Shown in pieces: positions 1-9,981 of a stretch of 64,000 nucleotides of DNA. Made by a program: the position numbers and the translations under genes. The stretch covers positions 348,754-412,753 of the forward strand of contig OX336343.1 in NCBI GenBank assembly GCA_946902875.1, in the 5' to 3' direction. The notes under the pieces were generated by a model. That model worked only from the letters and a program-made list of their open reading frames with translations. It had not been told where the DNA came from and searched no databases. The DNA is from Nematopogon swammerdamellus (lineage: Eukaryota; Arthropoda; Insecta; Lepidoptera; Adelidae). How positions within the stretch are numbered: the first letter of the stretch is position 1; every line of letters starts with the position of its first letter.

Positions 1-539
1 GTAAGAAAGTCTGTACATTGAATGTATTCGGAAAAAAACTAACCAGGGTGGCTTAAAATGAGATACTGAACATGTTAGAACAGTTTTTAAAATGTTTGTT
101 TGTTTGTTTGTCTGTACGCGCATCACGCAAAAACCACTGAACGGAATTAGTCGAAACTTTGTATAGTGGCAGTTTGTATGCCGGAATAACATAATACACA
201 AAAAAATATCAAAAATAAAAAAAATATAGTATTATCATTAACATTTAGAATCACGTCAGCCAAAGTACAGGTTTCTTGACAGTTACCATCAGTTACTTTG
301 GCGACAGCTGGCCGGTGACGAATTATTTGATTCATGAAATGCAAAAAAATTAAAAATATCAAGTTGACAACGGAGAACTGTCATATCGACGTCGTAGAGC
401 TGGCCGGTGAAAAAATATTTTATTAATGGAAAAAAAATAATTGAAAGTTCACGTTTTGTCGATGTCATTGGTGCAATTTATACTTCTGTTGCCTGCGACT
501 TCGCTCGCGTGAAATTCGAATTTCAAAAGAAGAAAGTAT

Positions 540-1190
540 GTAACTGAATGCCGGGACGAAGGCCGGGCTGCTTGCAGAAAGAAGAAAAACATTCTTGAAG
601 AAAGTAACTAAAGCGAGGCCGAAGGCCGAGCTACGTTTAATAAATAATAAACCATTTCAAAGAAAATAAGTAATTAAGGGCGAGGCCGAAAGCCGAGCTG
701 CGTTCAGGAAGAAGCTAAACCTTCTTCAAAAAACTAAGTAACTAAGGCGAGGCGGAAGGCCGAGCTTCATTCTGATAAATAATCGGGCGAGGCCGAAGGC
801 CGAGCTGTATCTATCCTGAAAAACGGCAAAGCCGTCCAGACCGAGCTGCGTTCAGAAAGAAGTCAAACATTCCTGAAGAAAGTAAGTAATTAAGGCGAGG
901 CCGAAGGCCGGGCTCTGATCACGTAAACGATATTCTTCACGAAGAAATTTACCTAAAGACGACGCCGATGGAGGAGCTGCGTATAGCTAAACCATATACT
1001 TTCTCAAACAAAGTAACTAAGAGCGATGTCGAAGGCCGAACTACGTTAAAGTAAACAATAAACCTTCTCGAAGAAAATAAGTGACTAAGAGCGAGGATAA
1101 AGCCCGAGCTTCGTTCGCGTAAATGATATTATATTATATCTAGGAAAGCAAGTCATTAAGGGCGAGACCCGAGGGCGGAAGAGGATTAAT
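540..1190 (+). repeat. Helitron internal minisatellite, forward arm
   Basis: About ten degenerate units of roughly 60-75 bp. Each carries GCGAGGCCGAAGGCCGAGCT, then a part like GCGTTCAGGAAGAAG and AAACCTTCTTC, then AAGTAAGTAACTAA. The GGCCGAAGGCC core of each unit can form a small hairpin. Confidence 0.85.
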
Positions 1191-1196
1191 TGTTTA

Positions 1197-1945
1197 CCTG
1201 AACGCAGCTCGACCTTGGGCCTCGCCCAAAGTTACTGACTTTCTTCGAGAAGGTTCATCGTCTTCCTGAACGCAGCTCGGCCTTCGGCCTCGCACTTAGC
1301 TACTTACTTCTTCAAGAAGGTTTATCTTCTTCCGGACCGTAGCTCGTCCTTCGGCCTCGCCCTTAGTTACTTACATTCATCGAGAAGGTTTATTGTCTTC
1401 CAGGATGCAGCTGGGCCTTCGACCTCGCCGTTTGTTACTTACTTTATTTTAGAAAGTTTGCTAAACTTAAAAAGGTAAATTGAAATAGGTAAACGACCTG
1501 AACGTAGCTCGGTCTTCGACCTCGCCCATAGTTACTGACTTTCTTTGAGAACGTTTATCGTCTTACAGAACACAGCTCGGCCTTCGACCTCGCCTTTAGT
1601 CACTTACTTCTTCAAGAAGGTTTATCTTCTTCCTGAACGCAGCTCGGCCTTCGGCCTCGCCCATAGTTAGACTTTCTTCGAGAAGGTTTATCGTCCTCCT
1701 GAATGAAGCTCGGCCTTCGGCCTCGCCCTTAGTTACTTACTTCTTCAAGAAGGTTTATTTTCTTCCGGGACGCAGCTCGGCCTTCGGCCTCGCCCTTAGT
1801 TACTTACTTTCATCGAGAAGGTTTATTGTCTTCCAGGATGCAGCTGGGCCTTCGACCTCGCCGTTTGTTACTTACTTTAATTGAAAAAGTTTGTTGTTTA
1901 CCTGAACGCAGCTCTGCCTTCGGCCTAGCCCTTAGTTATATACAT
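1197..1945 (-). repeat. Helitron internal minisatellite, reverse arm
   Basis: The same 60-75 bp unit as in 540-1190 but in reverse orientation (AGCTCGGCCTTCGGCCTCGC), about eleven units. The two arms face each other across about position 1193, making a large imperfect palindrome. Confidence 0.85.
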
Positions 1946-2079
1946 TCTTCTTTGAAATACGAATTTCACGCGAGCGAAGTCGCGGGCAACAGCTAGTACC
2001 TAATAATTGTATGCTAATGCGACTTGGTTTAAGATAAAAAAAAAATTAAAGCGAAAAAATTCAAATAAATTAATAACAG

Positions 2080-2290
2080 CGACTTGTGCCAAACCCGGTC
2101 AAATGCCTTGGCAATATCAAGGCCAATTGCCAAGGATTCACCATGATCTTCAAGCGATTCACCCCAAAGACGAGTGATGTACGCTAGGAGATCACCAGCT
2201 GATCGTTTTGCCCGGCAGCCGTATTGCCGATCGCTGATGAGACCATTCGTCTCCAGGTACTTCATGAGCTGCAAATTGTGTAGTAGCTTT
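2080..2290 (-). pseudogene. LINE family A reverse transcriptase fragment
   Basis: On the minus strand the translation contains YLETNGLISDRQYG, KRSAGDLLAYIT and LDIAKAFDRVWHKSLL. These are the finger/palm part of a non-LTR reverse transcriptase and match the family A LINE at 7830-8058 and 9982-10100. Both ends are cut off inside coding sequence, so it is a dead fragment of about 210 bp. Confidence 0.85.
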
Positions 2291-2614
2291 TTCTGAACGA
2301 CCGTTTTCTGAAGGTTCAAATTTAAATGAACCTTACATAAATACATACATACCACACGCTGTATCCCGACAATCGGGGTAAGCAGAGTAGTCGACGTTGT
2401 GCTGCAAGTACCATTCACCCGCTACTGACCTGAGCGCACCAGCCTTGCTTTATCGTTCTAGCTTGCGGGCGGCGACAGCACCCACACTGTGTCACGACTT
2501 CATCATGGAACAATCACTTACAAGTGTGCTGCAAGTACTCTTGTAAATGATTTGGCAAATCATTAGGACAAGATACCAAATAAAGAAAATATATCTTCGT
2601 CTCTAGTCGCACCT

Positions 2615-3120
2615 TGCGCGACTCGCCGACGAGATCGGTCCGTGACCCGCCTGCCTCGAGCGCGACTCGCCGACGTGATCGGTCCGGGAGCGGCGTACCC
2701 CAATCACGACTCGCCGCCGACGAGATCGGTCCGGGACCCGCCTGCCCCGAGCGCGCCTCGCCGACGTGATCGGTCCGGGAGCGGCGTACCCCAATCACGA
2801 CTCGCCGCCGACGAGATCGGTCCGGGACCCGCCTACCCCGAGCGCGCCTCGCCGACGAGATCGTTCCGTGACCGGCGTGCCCCAATCACGACTCGCCGCC
2901 GACGAGATCGGTCCGGCACCCGCCTACCCCGAGCGCGCCTCGCCGACGAGATCGTTGCGAGACCGGCGTGCCCCAATCACGACGACTCGCCGACGAGATC
3001 GGTCCGGGAGCGGCGTACCCCAATCGCGACTCGCCGACGAGATCGGTCCGGGAGCGGCGTACCCCAATCGCGACTCGCCGACGAGATCGGTCCGTGACCC
3101 GCCTGCCTCGAGGACGACTC
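2615..3120 (+). repeat. GC-rich minisatellite, about 44-47 bp unit
   Basis: About eleven units built on GACTCGCCGACGAGATCGGT followed by one of two tails: a GGAGCGGCGTACCCCAATC type, or an ACCCGCCTGCCCCGAGCGC type. The two tails alternate in the left part (a higher-order period near 95 bp), and the first dominates on the right. Open frames on both strands are a by-product of the absence of TA-rich codons. No gene is inferred. Confidence 0.9.
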
Positions 3121-3641
3121 CCCGCCTACTTTCCCAACAAATTAAATAATAAAATTTCTCGTTCCGCGAACAATTTGCACACGCTTCCGAGCCCCAATGT
3201 AAAGTCCTGAAGGCGCCACCCCCGCTCCCGGTTCCCTCTCCCCCGCTCCGGCCCCCGAGTCGAGCGGGGACAATGGGATTTAAATGGGATATACAAAATG
3301 AAAGCGGCTAATAATTTGGGTGCGTTCGCGTTCGGGGAAAAGGCGCAGTCATGTTTTATCTGAATTGAAATGGATTGTTAGTGAAGATTCGTCCGTCGTC
3401 GTCGATAATGCTACAGAAAATATTCACAATACTTACAACAAAATACGGGCACGAGTTTTGCACAATTACTTTCGTAAACATATCTAAAAACTTTATTTAT
3501 TTAATTTTCTAACAATTCATGTGATTTTTGTGTGAAAACCCTATCCAAGCAAGCATTGGAATAGGATCTGAAAAATTGCGAAAGAAAAATGTCAGCTCGT
3601 GCCAGATAACCTGAAGTGGAAGGCAGCTTGTCCACGTGCAC
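3121..3641. other. No recognised gene (3.1-3.6 kb)
   Basis: A unique-looking stretch between two minisatellites, CpG-rich at 3180-3270 and AT-rich afterwards. I see no coding signature or element ends. Confidence 0.5.
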
Positions 3642-4075
3642 CATAACGACAACCGGCATGTCGGTGGTCGGTACATAACGACAACCGGCATGTCGGTGGT
3701 CGGTACATAACGACAACCGACATGTCGGTGGTCGGTACATAACGACAACCGGCATTTCGGTGGTCGGTACATAACGACAACCGACATGTCGGTGGTCGGT
3801 ACATAACGACAACCGACATGTCGGTGGTCGGTACATAACGACAACCGACATGTCGGTGGTCGGTACATAACGACAACCGGCATGTCGGTGGTCGGTACAT
3901 AACGACAACCGACATGTCGGTGGTCGGTACATAACGACAACCGGCATTTCGGTGGTCGGTACATAACGACAACCGACATGTCGGTGGTCGGTACATAACG
4001 ACAACCGACATGTCGGTGGTCGGTACATAACGACAACCGGCATGTCGGTGGTCGGTACATAACGACAACCGACAT
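3642..4075 (+). repeat. 32-bp minisatellite with 192-bp higher-order pattern
   Basis: About 13.6 units of CATAACGACAACCGACATGT plus CGGTGGTCGGTA. The unit contains the palindrome CCGACATGTCGG. Because 32 is not a multiple of three, all three minus-strand frames stay open by cycling through one another. The variant GGCATTTCGG recurs at about 3751 and 3943, and five neighbouring variants repeat in the same order, giving a six-unit (192-bp) higher-order repeat. Confidence 0.95.
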
Positions 4076-5422
4076 GCCCCATGTTTACATGTAGCCGACT
4101 CACGTCACTAAAATACATTTAGTGACAAATTATTGAATAACGACTGCTTTCACAAATTGTTCTGTTCAGTGTGAACATTATAACTACACAACACACTATA
4201 CACAGTTCAACACAATACGTACGAGTAGCTACCTTACATTTGCAAAGCTGCTGAAAAGCACAAAAACGGTCCGCCGATAACTCAGCGCTAGCAGCGAAAG
4301 CTGCGAAAGCTGCGTCAATAGACGGCGGCTCCGTATTGTCGATAGCTTCACGAGCGCTGGAAGCGGCCGAGGCGGGTGCGAATTCAAATTTAGAATGGAT
4401 TGGGAATTGGGGCCGGGGTAGGCTAATTAATTCCAACTAATTTTCGAACGGCGGAGCGTTGCCGCGATTCGGCGGGAGGCATTTTTCAAACGTCAAACGA
4501 ACTATGGACGTAGTTAATTGGCTAGGTACCTACTTAGTTGGCGAATTGGCGAATTGGCGCGCGCTTCGCTGACTTTTATACATAGAACAATGAATGGCTG
4601 AGTGAGTTCGGTTCATAGATACGGCTATAAGACGGCATAGAGACGTGGGATCAAGCTTAGCGTCTGTCGCCATGTTAATGGTCAAATAGATAAGGCAGAG
4701 GGTGTTCTTATTTGTCTTCATATTTCCGTTCATCTATGTTGTATATCGACATGTTAAATTTTTTGTTTAGATATATTCTTTATTCTTTATTCATCATCCA
4801 TAGACAGTACACAGAACTCGGATTCATCATATTTTAACATTTATGGCGAAATAAATATCTGAATCTGAACAAATCCAGCGCCGCTTAGTGATTTAGTTTA
4901 TAATGAAAACAGATTTAAGATTAATTTTCTGCCAGATTTACACAAGCTGTTTGTTCCGCTCTGCTCAAATTAAAATCGAGTTCATTCAGTTCTGTTCTCG
5001 CGAAGTTGGGAAGTGAGCGAAGTTGTATGATGAAAGCGTTGTGCGTCGCGACGCGGAGCGACGCCGCGCCGCCGCGCCGCCGCCAGCGCGAGGGCGTCGC
5101 ACCGCGCCAAGCTCTCAGAACAAACGCTTCTAATGACTGGCACAGTAGGTACGCGCGCGACGCCGGAGGTACGGTCGACACATTTTATTAAATTATATAC
5201 TATGTACATAATCTTACGGAATAATGTTTTATGAACAACAGTATGGGTGGATGTGCCGAAGTTCTCCCTCACCTGGCACAACCTACAGCGAGGTACTTAC
5301 TATGCAGTACAAGCAGATATGCGGACTAATTCAAGGGAGATCAGACTCGGTAGCTCTGACTAGCTCAGACTGAATGGGTGAACGCTCGACCGCTGGAGGC
5401 TGACTATACTGATACTGTTTAT
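4076..5422. other. Unassigned intergenic DNA (4.1-5.4 kb)
   Basis: No supported gene. It contains a GC-rich patch at about 5040-5110 and a retroelement-like 3' end at 4765-4870 (ATTCTTTATTCTTTATTC, AAATAAATATCTGAATCTGA). Short open frames on both strands show no recognised domain. Confidence 0.45.
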
Positions 5423-5768
5423 GCGGCCCCACCCCATACGGCTCTACCCTATATGGCTCCACATTATACGGCCCCACCCCATACGGCTCTACCCTATATG
5501 GCTCCACATTATACGGCCCCACCCCATACGGCTCTACCCTATATGGCTCCACATTATACGGCCCCACCCCATACGGCTCTACCCTATATGGCTCCACATT
5601 ATACGGCCCCACCCCATACGGCTCTACCCTATATGGCTCCAAATTATACGGCCCAACCCCATACGGCTCTACCCTATATGGCTCCACATTATACGGCCCC
5701 ACCCCATACGGCTCTACGCTATATGGCTCCACATTATACGGCCCCACGCCATACGGCTTTACCCTATA
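5423..5768 (-). repeat. 45-bp minisatellite made of 15-bp sub-repeats
   Basis: Nearly eight units of 45 bp. Each is three related 15-mers: GGCCCCACCCCATAC, GGCTCTACCCTATAT and GGCTCCACATTATAC. Because 15 is a multiple of three, frames stay open. The minus strand reads as pentapeptides VGPYN, VEPYR, VEPYG within a 201-aa frame (5331-5936) that runs on into the 3' end of LINE family A. The flanks are not protein-like, so I treat it as a minisatellite. Confidence 0.9.
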
Positions 5769-5839
5769 CCTATAATACATTTTGTATAATACGAGTACAT
5801 AATGCTCAAAAAGGGTCAAGTGCGTAGTACCCGTAACCG

Positions 5840-6833
5840 ACGAGCATGCCTGAAGAATAAGGTGTCTAACGACGCCCATGGACATTCGGTCGTATGCGGG
5901 GGTTGCGAATGCCATGCCGGCCTGACAGGTGCCCATTCACGCCCCTCTTGAAGGACCCGAGACTGTACTTGGGGGGAAATATATGGGCAGGGAGAGCGTT
6001 CCAGAGTTTACCGGTTCTGTAGAGGAAAGATCTGCAGAATCGATTGGTACGCATCCGCGGTAAGTCCAGCGTGTAGGGATGCAATCCCTGCCCAGTGCGC
6101 GTGGTGCGAAGGTGGAAAGGGGACGGCGGGATCGCATTAAACAGCTCCTCCGAGCACTCCCCATGGAATAAGCGATAGAACACACTTAGGGAGCCGACAT
6201 CCCTACGGTGTTGCAGTGGTTCTAGATCGCAGGACACTTCGGGGTCACCCACTAGTCGCACGGCTCGACGCTGGATTGAGTCCAGAGGCGCAAGCTGGTA
6301 TTTGGCAGAGCCATCCCACAGGTGCGAGCAGTACTCCAAGCAGGACCTGATCTGCGATTTATAGAGAAGCAGCTTTTGATCCGGCGTGAAGTACCGTCGC
6401 ACCTTATTGAGTACGCCCAGCTTTTTAGAAGCCAGCTTGTCCTTCCCCTCGATATGGCGACGAAAGTTCAGGTCGTGCGACAGTTCGACTCCGAAAACCC
6501 CGAGGTGTTCGCTTAATTTAAGCGACGTGCCTTGGAATGAAGGAGCCGGTGTGAACGCCGCTCTCTTCGCACTGAACGCGCAAACTTGTGTCTTGGAAGC
6601 GTTGAACTCGACCAAATTACTACGGCCCCATTCGGAAATAGAGCCGAGTGTGTGTTCGAGCTCAGACACAAGTCTTCGCCTCTTCTCATCCACAACATCC
6701 CGACTGAAGGGCACATTTGGCTGAAGGGTGACTGGTGTAGGATCCGTGTGCCGTACTGTCATCTGCATAACAATGTATGTTGCCCAGAGACAGCATATCA
6801 TTGATATGCAGAAGAAACAGCGTGGGTGACAAC
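5840..6833 (-). pseudogene. LINE family A, 3' part: RT C-terminus and 3' end
   Basis: Third and last segment of the split family A LINE. The minus strand starts in VLSPTLFLLHIND and CYADD (catalytic motif intact). A frameshift near 6745 leads into a 311-aa frame (5866-6801) with HLWDGSAKYQLAPLDSIQRR, RTGKLWNALPAHIFPPKYS and the usual C-terminal tail of Jockey/CR1-group LINEs. The upstream neighbour in the element lies beyond the hAT insertion at 6834-7829; removing that insert rejoins VLSP to TLFLL in frame. Confidence 0.9.
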
Positions 6834-7829
6834 CAGTGGCGGCTGGTGACTTCAGTGACCGGTAGTGCGTTAAGTACCTACCTACTTAAATACCTACCAA
6901 ATTTCCCAACACATTCCCGTCATGTTATTTTAAGATCGGGACTTACGAATTTTTTAAACGCCTGCGTTTTATTATGTACGTACCTACCTAGTATGAATAT
7001 TCTCAAGACACTCAAAGAGTTGCAAAAAACAAGAAAAAAAATCGAAACAAGTTTTTTTACTTATTTTTAGTACCTTTATGAATACACCCATAGACCACAA
7101 CACTACTGCAGCTTTCAAAAAGAAAACAGTAGTAATGTCCCAAAAATACTTCAAAAAAATATATAAAAATAAAAGCATTTGAAACGTAGGAATTAACCCG
7201 GGATAACCTGATTGTAAAGCCTTACCTTTAACCAACGCTTAGGCAAATATCGGCACCACTTAATTCACAGTATCACGTGACAGAAAGCACAAAACCTAAC
7301 CATATCCCATTTTAAATATTCGCGCGCTAACGGGTATGTGACATCACATGACAGCGCGCTGACTCGCTTCGAGGTAGACGGTTCGCTTTGAGGTAGACGG
7401 CAAATAGTTTGTAAGACGGACTCGTGCAAAACGAATCGCTCGCGACGCGACGTGTCGCACGCGCGGCTATTCACGATATATCGTCCTTGTTTGGCGCTCG
7501 TGCGCCGCACGCAGTAATCCTTTCGGCCCATACTGTTTCTATGAAGTATCTTCTGTCTCACGCGCCAGCGGTATTTTGCCGATCCCCATACATTCAGTAT
7601 GGGAGACCCGCGTGCGATGTATATTCCGCACGGCGCGCGCGTTTACTCGCAAAAACGTGCCTTGTGATCTATAAAATAAGGTCGAATTCACATACGTATT
7701 TATTTGGAGAACGACCTTTATGGTTTTAATGTAGTATGTTGTAAGGTATTATTTATTTTGAGTGAAGTGAAGACTTCTCGTGGTATGGTAGTGCGGCGCA
7801 CGAGCGCACTTTAGGACCAGCCGCCAGTG
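6834..7829. mobile_element. Nonautonomous hAT element, 996 bp
   Basis: Terminal inverted repeats CAGTGGCGGCTGG (left) and CCAGCCGCCAGTG (right, one mismatch) are flanked by the perfect 8-bp direct repeat GTGACAAC at 6826-6833 and 7830-7837. Both the CAGTG terminus and the target pattern nTnnnnAn fit the hAT superfamily. There is no transposase reading frame. It sits inside the RT gene of LINE family A, so it is younger than that LINE. Confidence 0.9.
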
Positions 7830-8058
7830 GTGACAACACAGATCCTTGTGGTACACCGGCGTTTACTGAAATGGCGACCGACGAGCAACCGTCCACTAGG
7901 GCCTGAATGCTACGCCCATGTAGGAAGTCGGCGACCCAGTCACAGAGGCCAGAAGGAAGTCCGTAAGCCGGCAATTTGCTCAAGAGCGACTTGTGCCAAA
8001 CCCGGTCAAATGCCTTGGCAATATCAAGGCCAATTGCCAAGGATTCACCATGACCTTC
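7830..8058 (-). pseudogene. LINE family A, middle part: RT palm
   Basis: Minus-strand coding between the two insertions: GESLAIGLDIAKAFDRVWHK, LPAYGLPSGLCDWV and NAGVPQGSVLSP, the palm region before the YADD box. The left edge is the hAT target duplication and the right edge the target duplication of the CR1/L2-like LINE. Confidence 0.9.
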
Positions 8059-9981
8059 GTGGCCGGCGTGTATTGACCCTACTGCAAAAGCTAATACTTT
8101 GAAGCAGCTGCTTTCAACTGCCCCAATCGCTTTAGAACCTTTCCAGTTCTCTCGCGCTACTGACTGTGAAATTAAGAAAATAATCATGAATATTAAGAGC
8201 AAGGCAGTAGGCAGTGATGACACGAGCCGGGATCTATACATGCCAATACTAGATTATTTAATCCCAATCATTACACACATCATTAACCACTCGCTAGAAA
8301 CGGCATGTTTTCCCGACTCATGGAAAAATGCCTATATTATCCCTTTACCAAAAAAACATTCTCCTTCATTGCCTAGTGACTACAGGCCCATATCCATTTT
8401 ACCTTTCTTGTCTAAGGTGCTCGAACGTATCGTTCATCACCAAGTGTCAGTGTACTTAAACAATAATTCTCTTCTTAGTCCGTTTCAATCGGGATTTCGA
8501 CCTGTCCATAGTACTACTGAAGCGCTTGTAAAGATCACAGACGATGTTCGTCATGCTATGGACCAGCACCAACTCACCCTTCTTGTCTTGCTCGATTTTA
8601 GTAGCGCGTTCAATTCGGTCGACTACGACATACTCCTTGCCATCCTTAACTCACTTAATTTCTCACAGTCAGTAGTAGAATGGTTCTCATCTTACCTTCG
8701 TGGCCGTCGTCAGCGAGTCCGGCTTGACAATTCTGTCTCGGACTGGTGCGACATCACAGCCGGTGTGCCACAAGGCGGCGTGCTTTCACCTTTACTATTT
8801 TCAGTTTTCATCAATACCGTAGTGGTGTTGCTTCTCTCGCGCTACCATCTTTATGCAGACGATCTCCAACTATATCGACATTACAAGTCCGAGAACGTCG
8901 ATGAGGCTGTAGCATTTATGAATATCGACCTGGACACCGTGTTGAATTGGGCAGCTCGATTTGGTCTCTTAGTAAATCCGAGTAAATCGCAGGCCATCAT
9001 CATCGGCACCACTAAACAGCTTGCTAAGCTTAACCATAATTCTTTGCCAGCAGTTATATTTAATGGTGTACCTATCCCTTACTGCACTAAGGTAAAAAAT
9101 CTGGGTTTGTGGATTGACGAGACCCTATCATGGCAAGCGCATGTCGAAGAGGTAGGCCGTAAGATGTTCGCTAGTTTCCACTCTCTGAGACGCCTCAAGA
9201 ATTTCCTGCCCATCAAAACCAAGATTACGTTAGCAAAATCTCTTCTACTACCAATCCTTGACTATGCTGACATTGCTTACCTTGATCTAAACGAGATCCT
9301 TCTCAATAAATTAGAACGACTTCTCAACTTATGCATCCGATACATCTTTGGGTTGCGTAAGTATGACCACATTTCTGAATATCGCGCTCGTCTTAATTGG
9401 CTGGATATCCGTAGGCGTAGGAATGCTCATGTCTTATCCCTTCTCTTCTGTACGTTAAATAATCCTGGTGCGCCCCAGTACATGAGTGAGCGGTTTGAAT
9501 TTCTTTGTTCGCACGGCCGACCACTGAGATCGACCGACTCCCTTGTGCTGGCCTTCCCCTCTCATACCACCACTTCTTATTCAAACTCCTTCACTGTTAA
9601 TGCTGTTCGTATGTGGAATGAACTACCCATCGACGTTCGTATGTCCCCTTCTCCTTTTGTTTTCAAAAAAAGACTTATGTCAAACTTCCTAAAGTAGCTT
9701 ATTATTCCCCTATTACCTGTCCTTATATTGCTCTTGAGTCCGTGTACACTTATAAAATGTATATATTTATTATATATATATATATTTAGTATATGTAAAT
9801 TTTTTCTTTATTTTTTTTGTAATTAGATTTAAGCACTTGTTTCATGTATCTTTCTTCCTGCCACTTCATAACCACTCTGTAAATAATAAGGCGTACTGTA
9901 AGAGAACCCTATATTTAGAGTTAAGTATTTGCCTGTTGTACAATTTTTGAGTGCAATAAAGATATTTGATTTGATTTGATT
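8059..9981 (+). mobile_element. 5'-truncated CR1/L2-like LINE inserted in LINE A
   Basis: 1,923 bp bounded by the 8-bp duplication TGACCTTC (8051-8058 and 9982-9989). The 3' end has ATTTGATTTGATTTGATT repeats, a tail typical of CR1/L2-group elements rather than poly(A). The 5' end is truncated inside the ORF, as expected for target-primed reverse transcription. It is inserted in antisense orientation to the host LINE. Confidence 0.9.
8099..9697 (+). CDS. Non-LTR reverse transcriptase, CR1/L2 group (532 aa, N-truncated)
   Basis: Uninterrupted 532-aa frame covering the reverse transcriptase that copies the element's RNA at a nicked target. Motifs in order: PLPKKHSPSLPSDYRPISIL (about residues 79-98), LLDFSSAFNSVDYDILL (palm D; about 182-198), AGVPQGGVLSPLLFSVFIN (about 227-245), HLYADDLQLY (catalytic YADD; about 256-265), then a C-terminal domain ending in KKRLMSNFLK. 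The endonuclease is missing because the element is 5' truncated, and the first ATG is only the first in the remaining frame. Lack of any stop or shift suggests a recent insertion. Exact clade (Zenon, Kiri, CR1 or L2) not assigned. Confidence 0.9.
   Translation: MKQLLSTAPIALEPFQFSRATDCEIKKIIMNIKSKAVGSDDTSRDLYMPILDYLIPIITHIINHSLETACFPDSWKNAYIIPLPKKHSPSLPSDYRPISILPFLSKVLERIVHHQVSVYLNNNSLLSPFQSGFRPVHSTTEALVKITDDVRHAMDQHQLTLLVLLDFSSAFNSVDYDILLAILNSLNFSQSVVEWFSSYLRGRRQRVRLDNSVSDWCDITAGVPQGGVLSPLLFSVFINTVVVLLLSRYHLYADDLQLYRHYKSENVDEAVAFMNIDLDTVLNWAARFGLLVNPSKSQAIIIGTTKQLAKLNHNSLPAVIFNGVPIPYCTKVKNLGLWIDETLSWQAHVEEVGRKMFASFHSLRRLKNFLPIKTKITLAKSLLLPILDYADIAYLDLNEILLNKLERLLNLCIRYIFGLRKYDHISEYRARLNWLDIRRRRNAHVLSLLFCTLNNPGAPQYMSERFEFLCSHGRPLRSTDSLVLAFPSHTTTSYSNSFTVNAVRMWNELPIDVRMSPSPFVFKKRLMSNFLK

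Larger units (their letters stand above)
1..1996 (+). mobile_element. Helitron with mirrored minisatellite arms (copy 1)
   Basis: The right end reads GCGGGCAACAGCTAG followed by T, a Helitron 3' terminus (CTAG inserted at an A/T site) with a GC hairpin just inside it. The left end lacks only about 25 bases of the 5' terminus seen whole in the second copy (58199, minus strand). Positions 109-180 carry the shared 5' region, including the complement of a TGCGTGATGCGCGTACA motif. An inverted, degraded 3'-end sequence lies at about 488-520, so the interior is a mirror image. No Rep or helicase coding is visible, so this is a nonautonomous element of about 2.0 kb. It would be moved by a Rep/helicase encoded elsewhere. 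Confidence 0.75.

Noticed and set aside
540..1980. CRISPR-like array of direct repeats
   Set aside because: Units are degenerate, continuous and invert half-way, inside a Helitron of a eukaryote; no spacers and no cas genes.
2642..3149. Open frames of up to 151 aa in the GC-rich repeat
   Set aside because: They translate the minisatellite; both strands and several frames are open because the unit lacks stop triplets.
3501..4118. A 205-aa repetitive frame (CRLSLCTDHR units)
   Set aside because: The 32-bp unit leaves all three minus frames open with the same peptide words shifting between them, which is composition, not selection.
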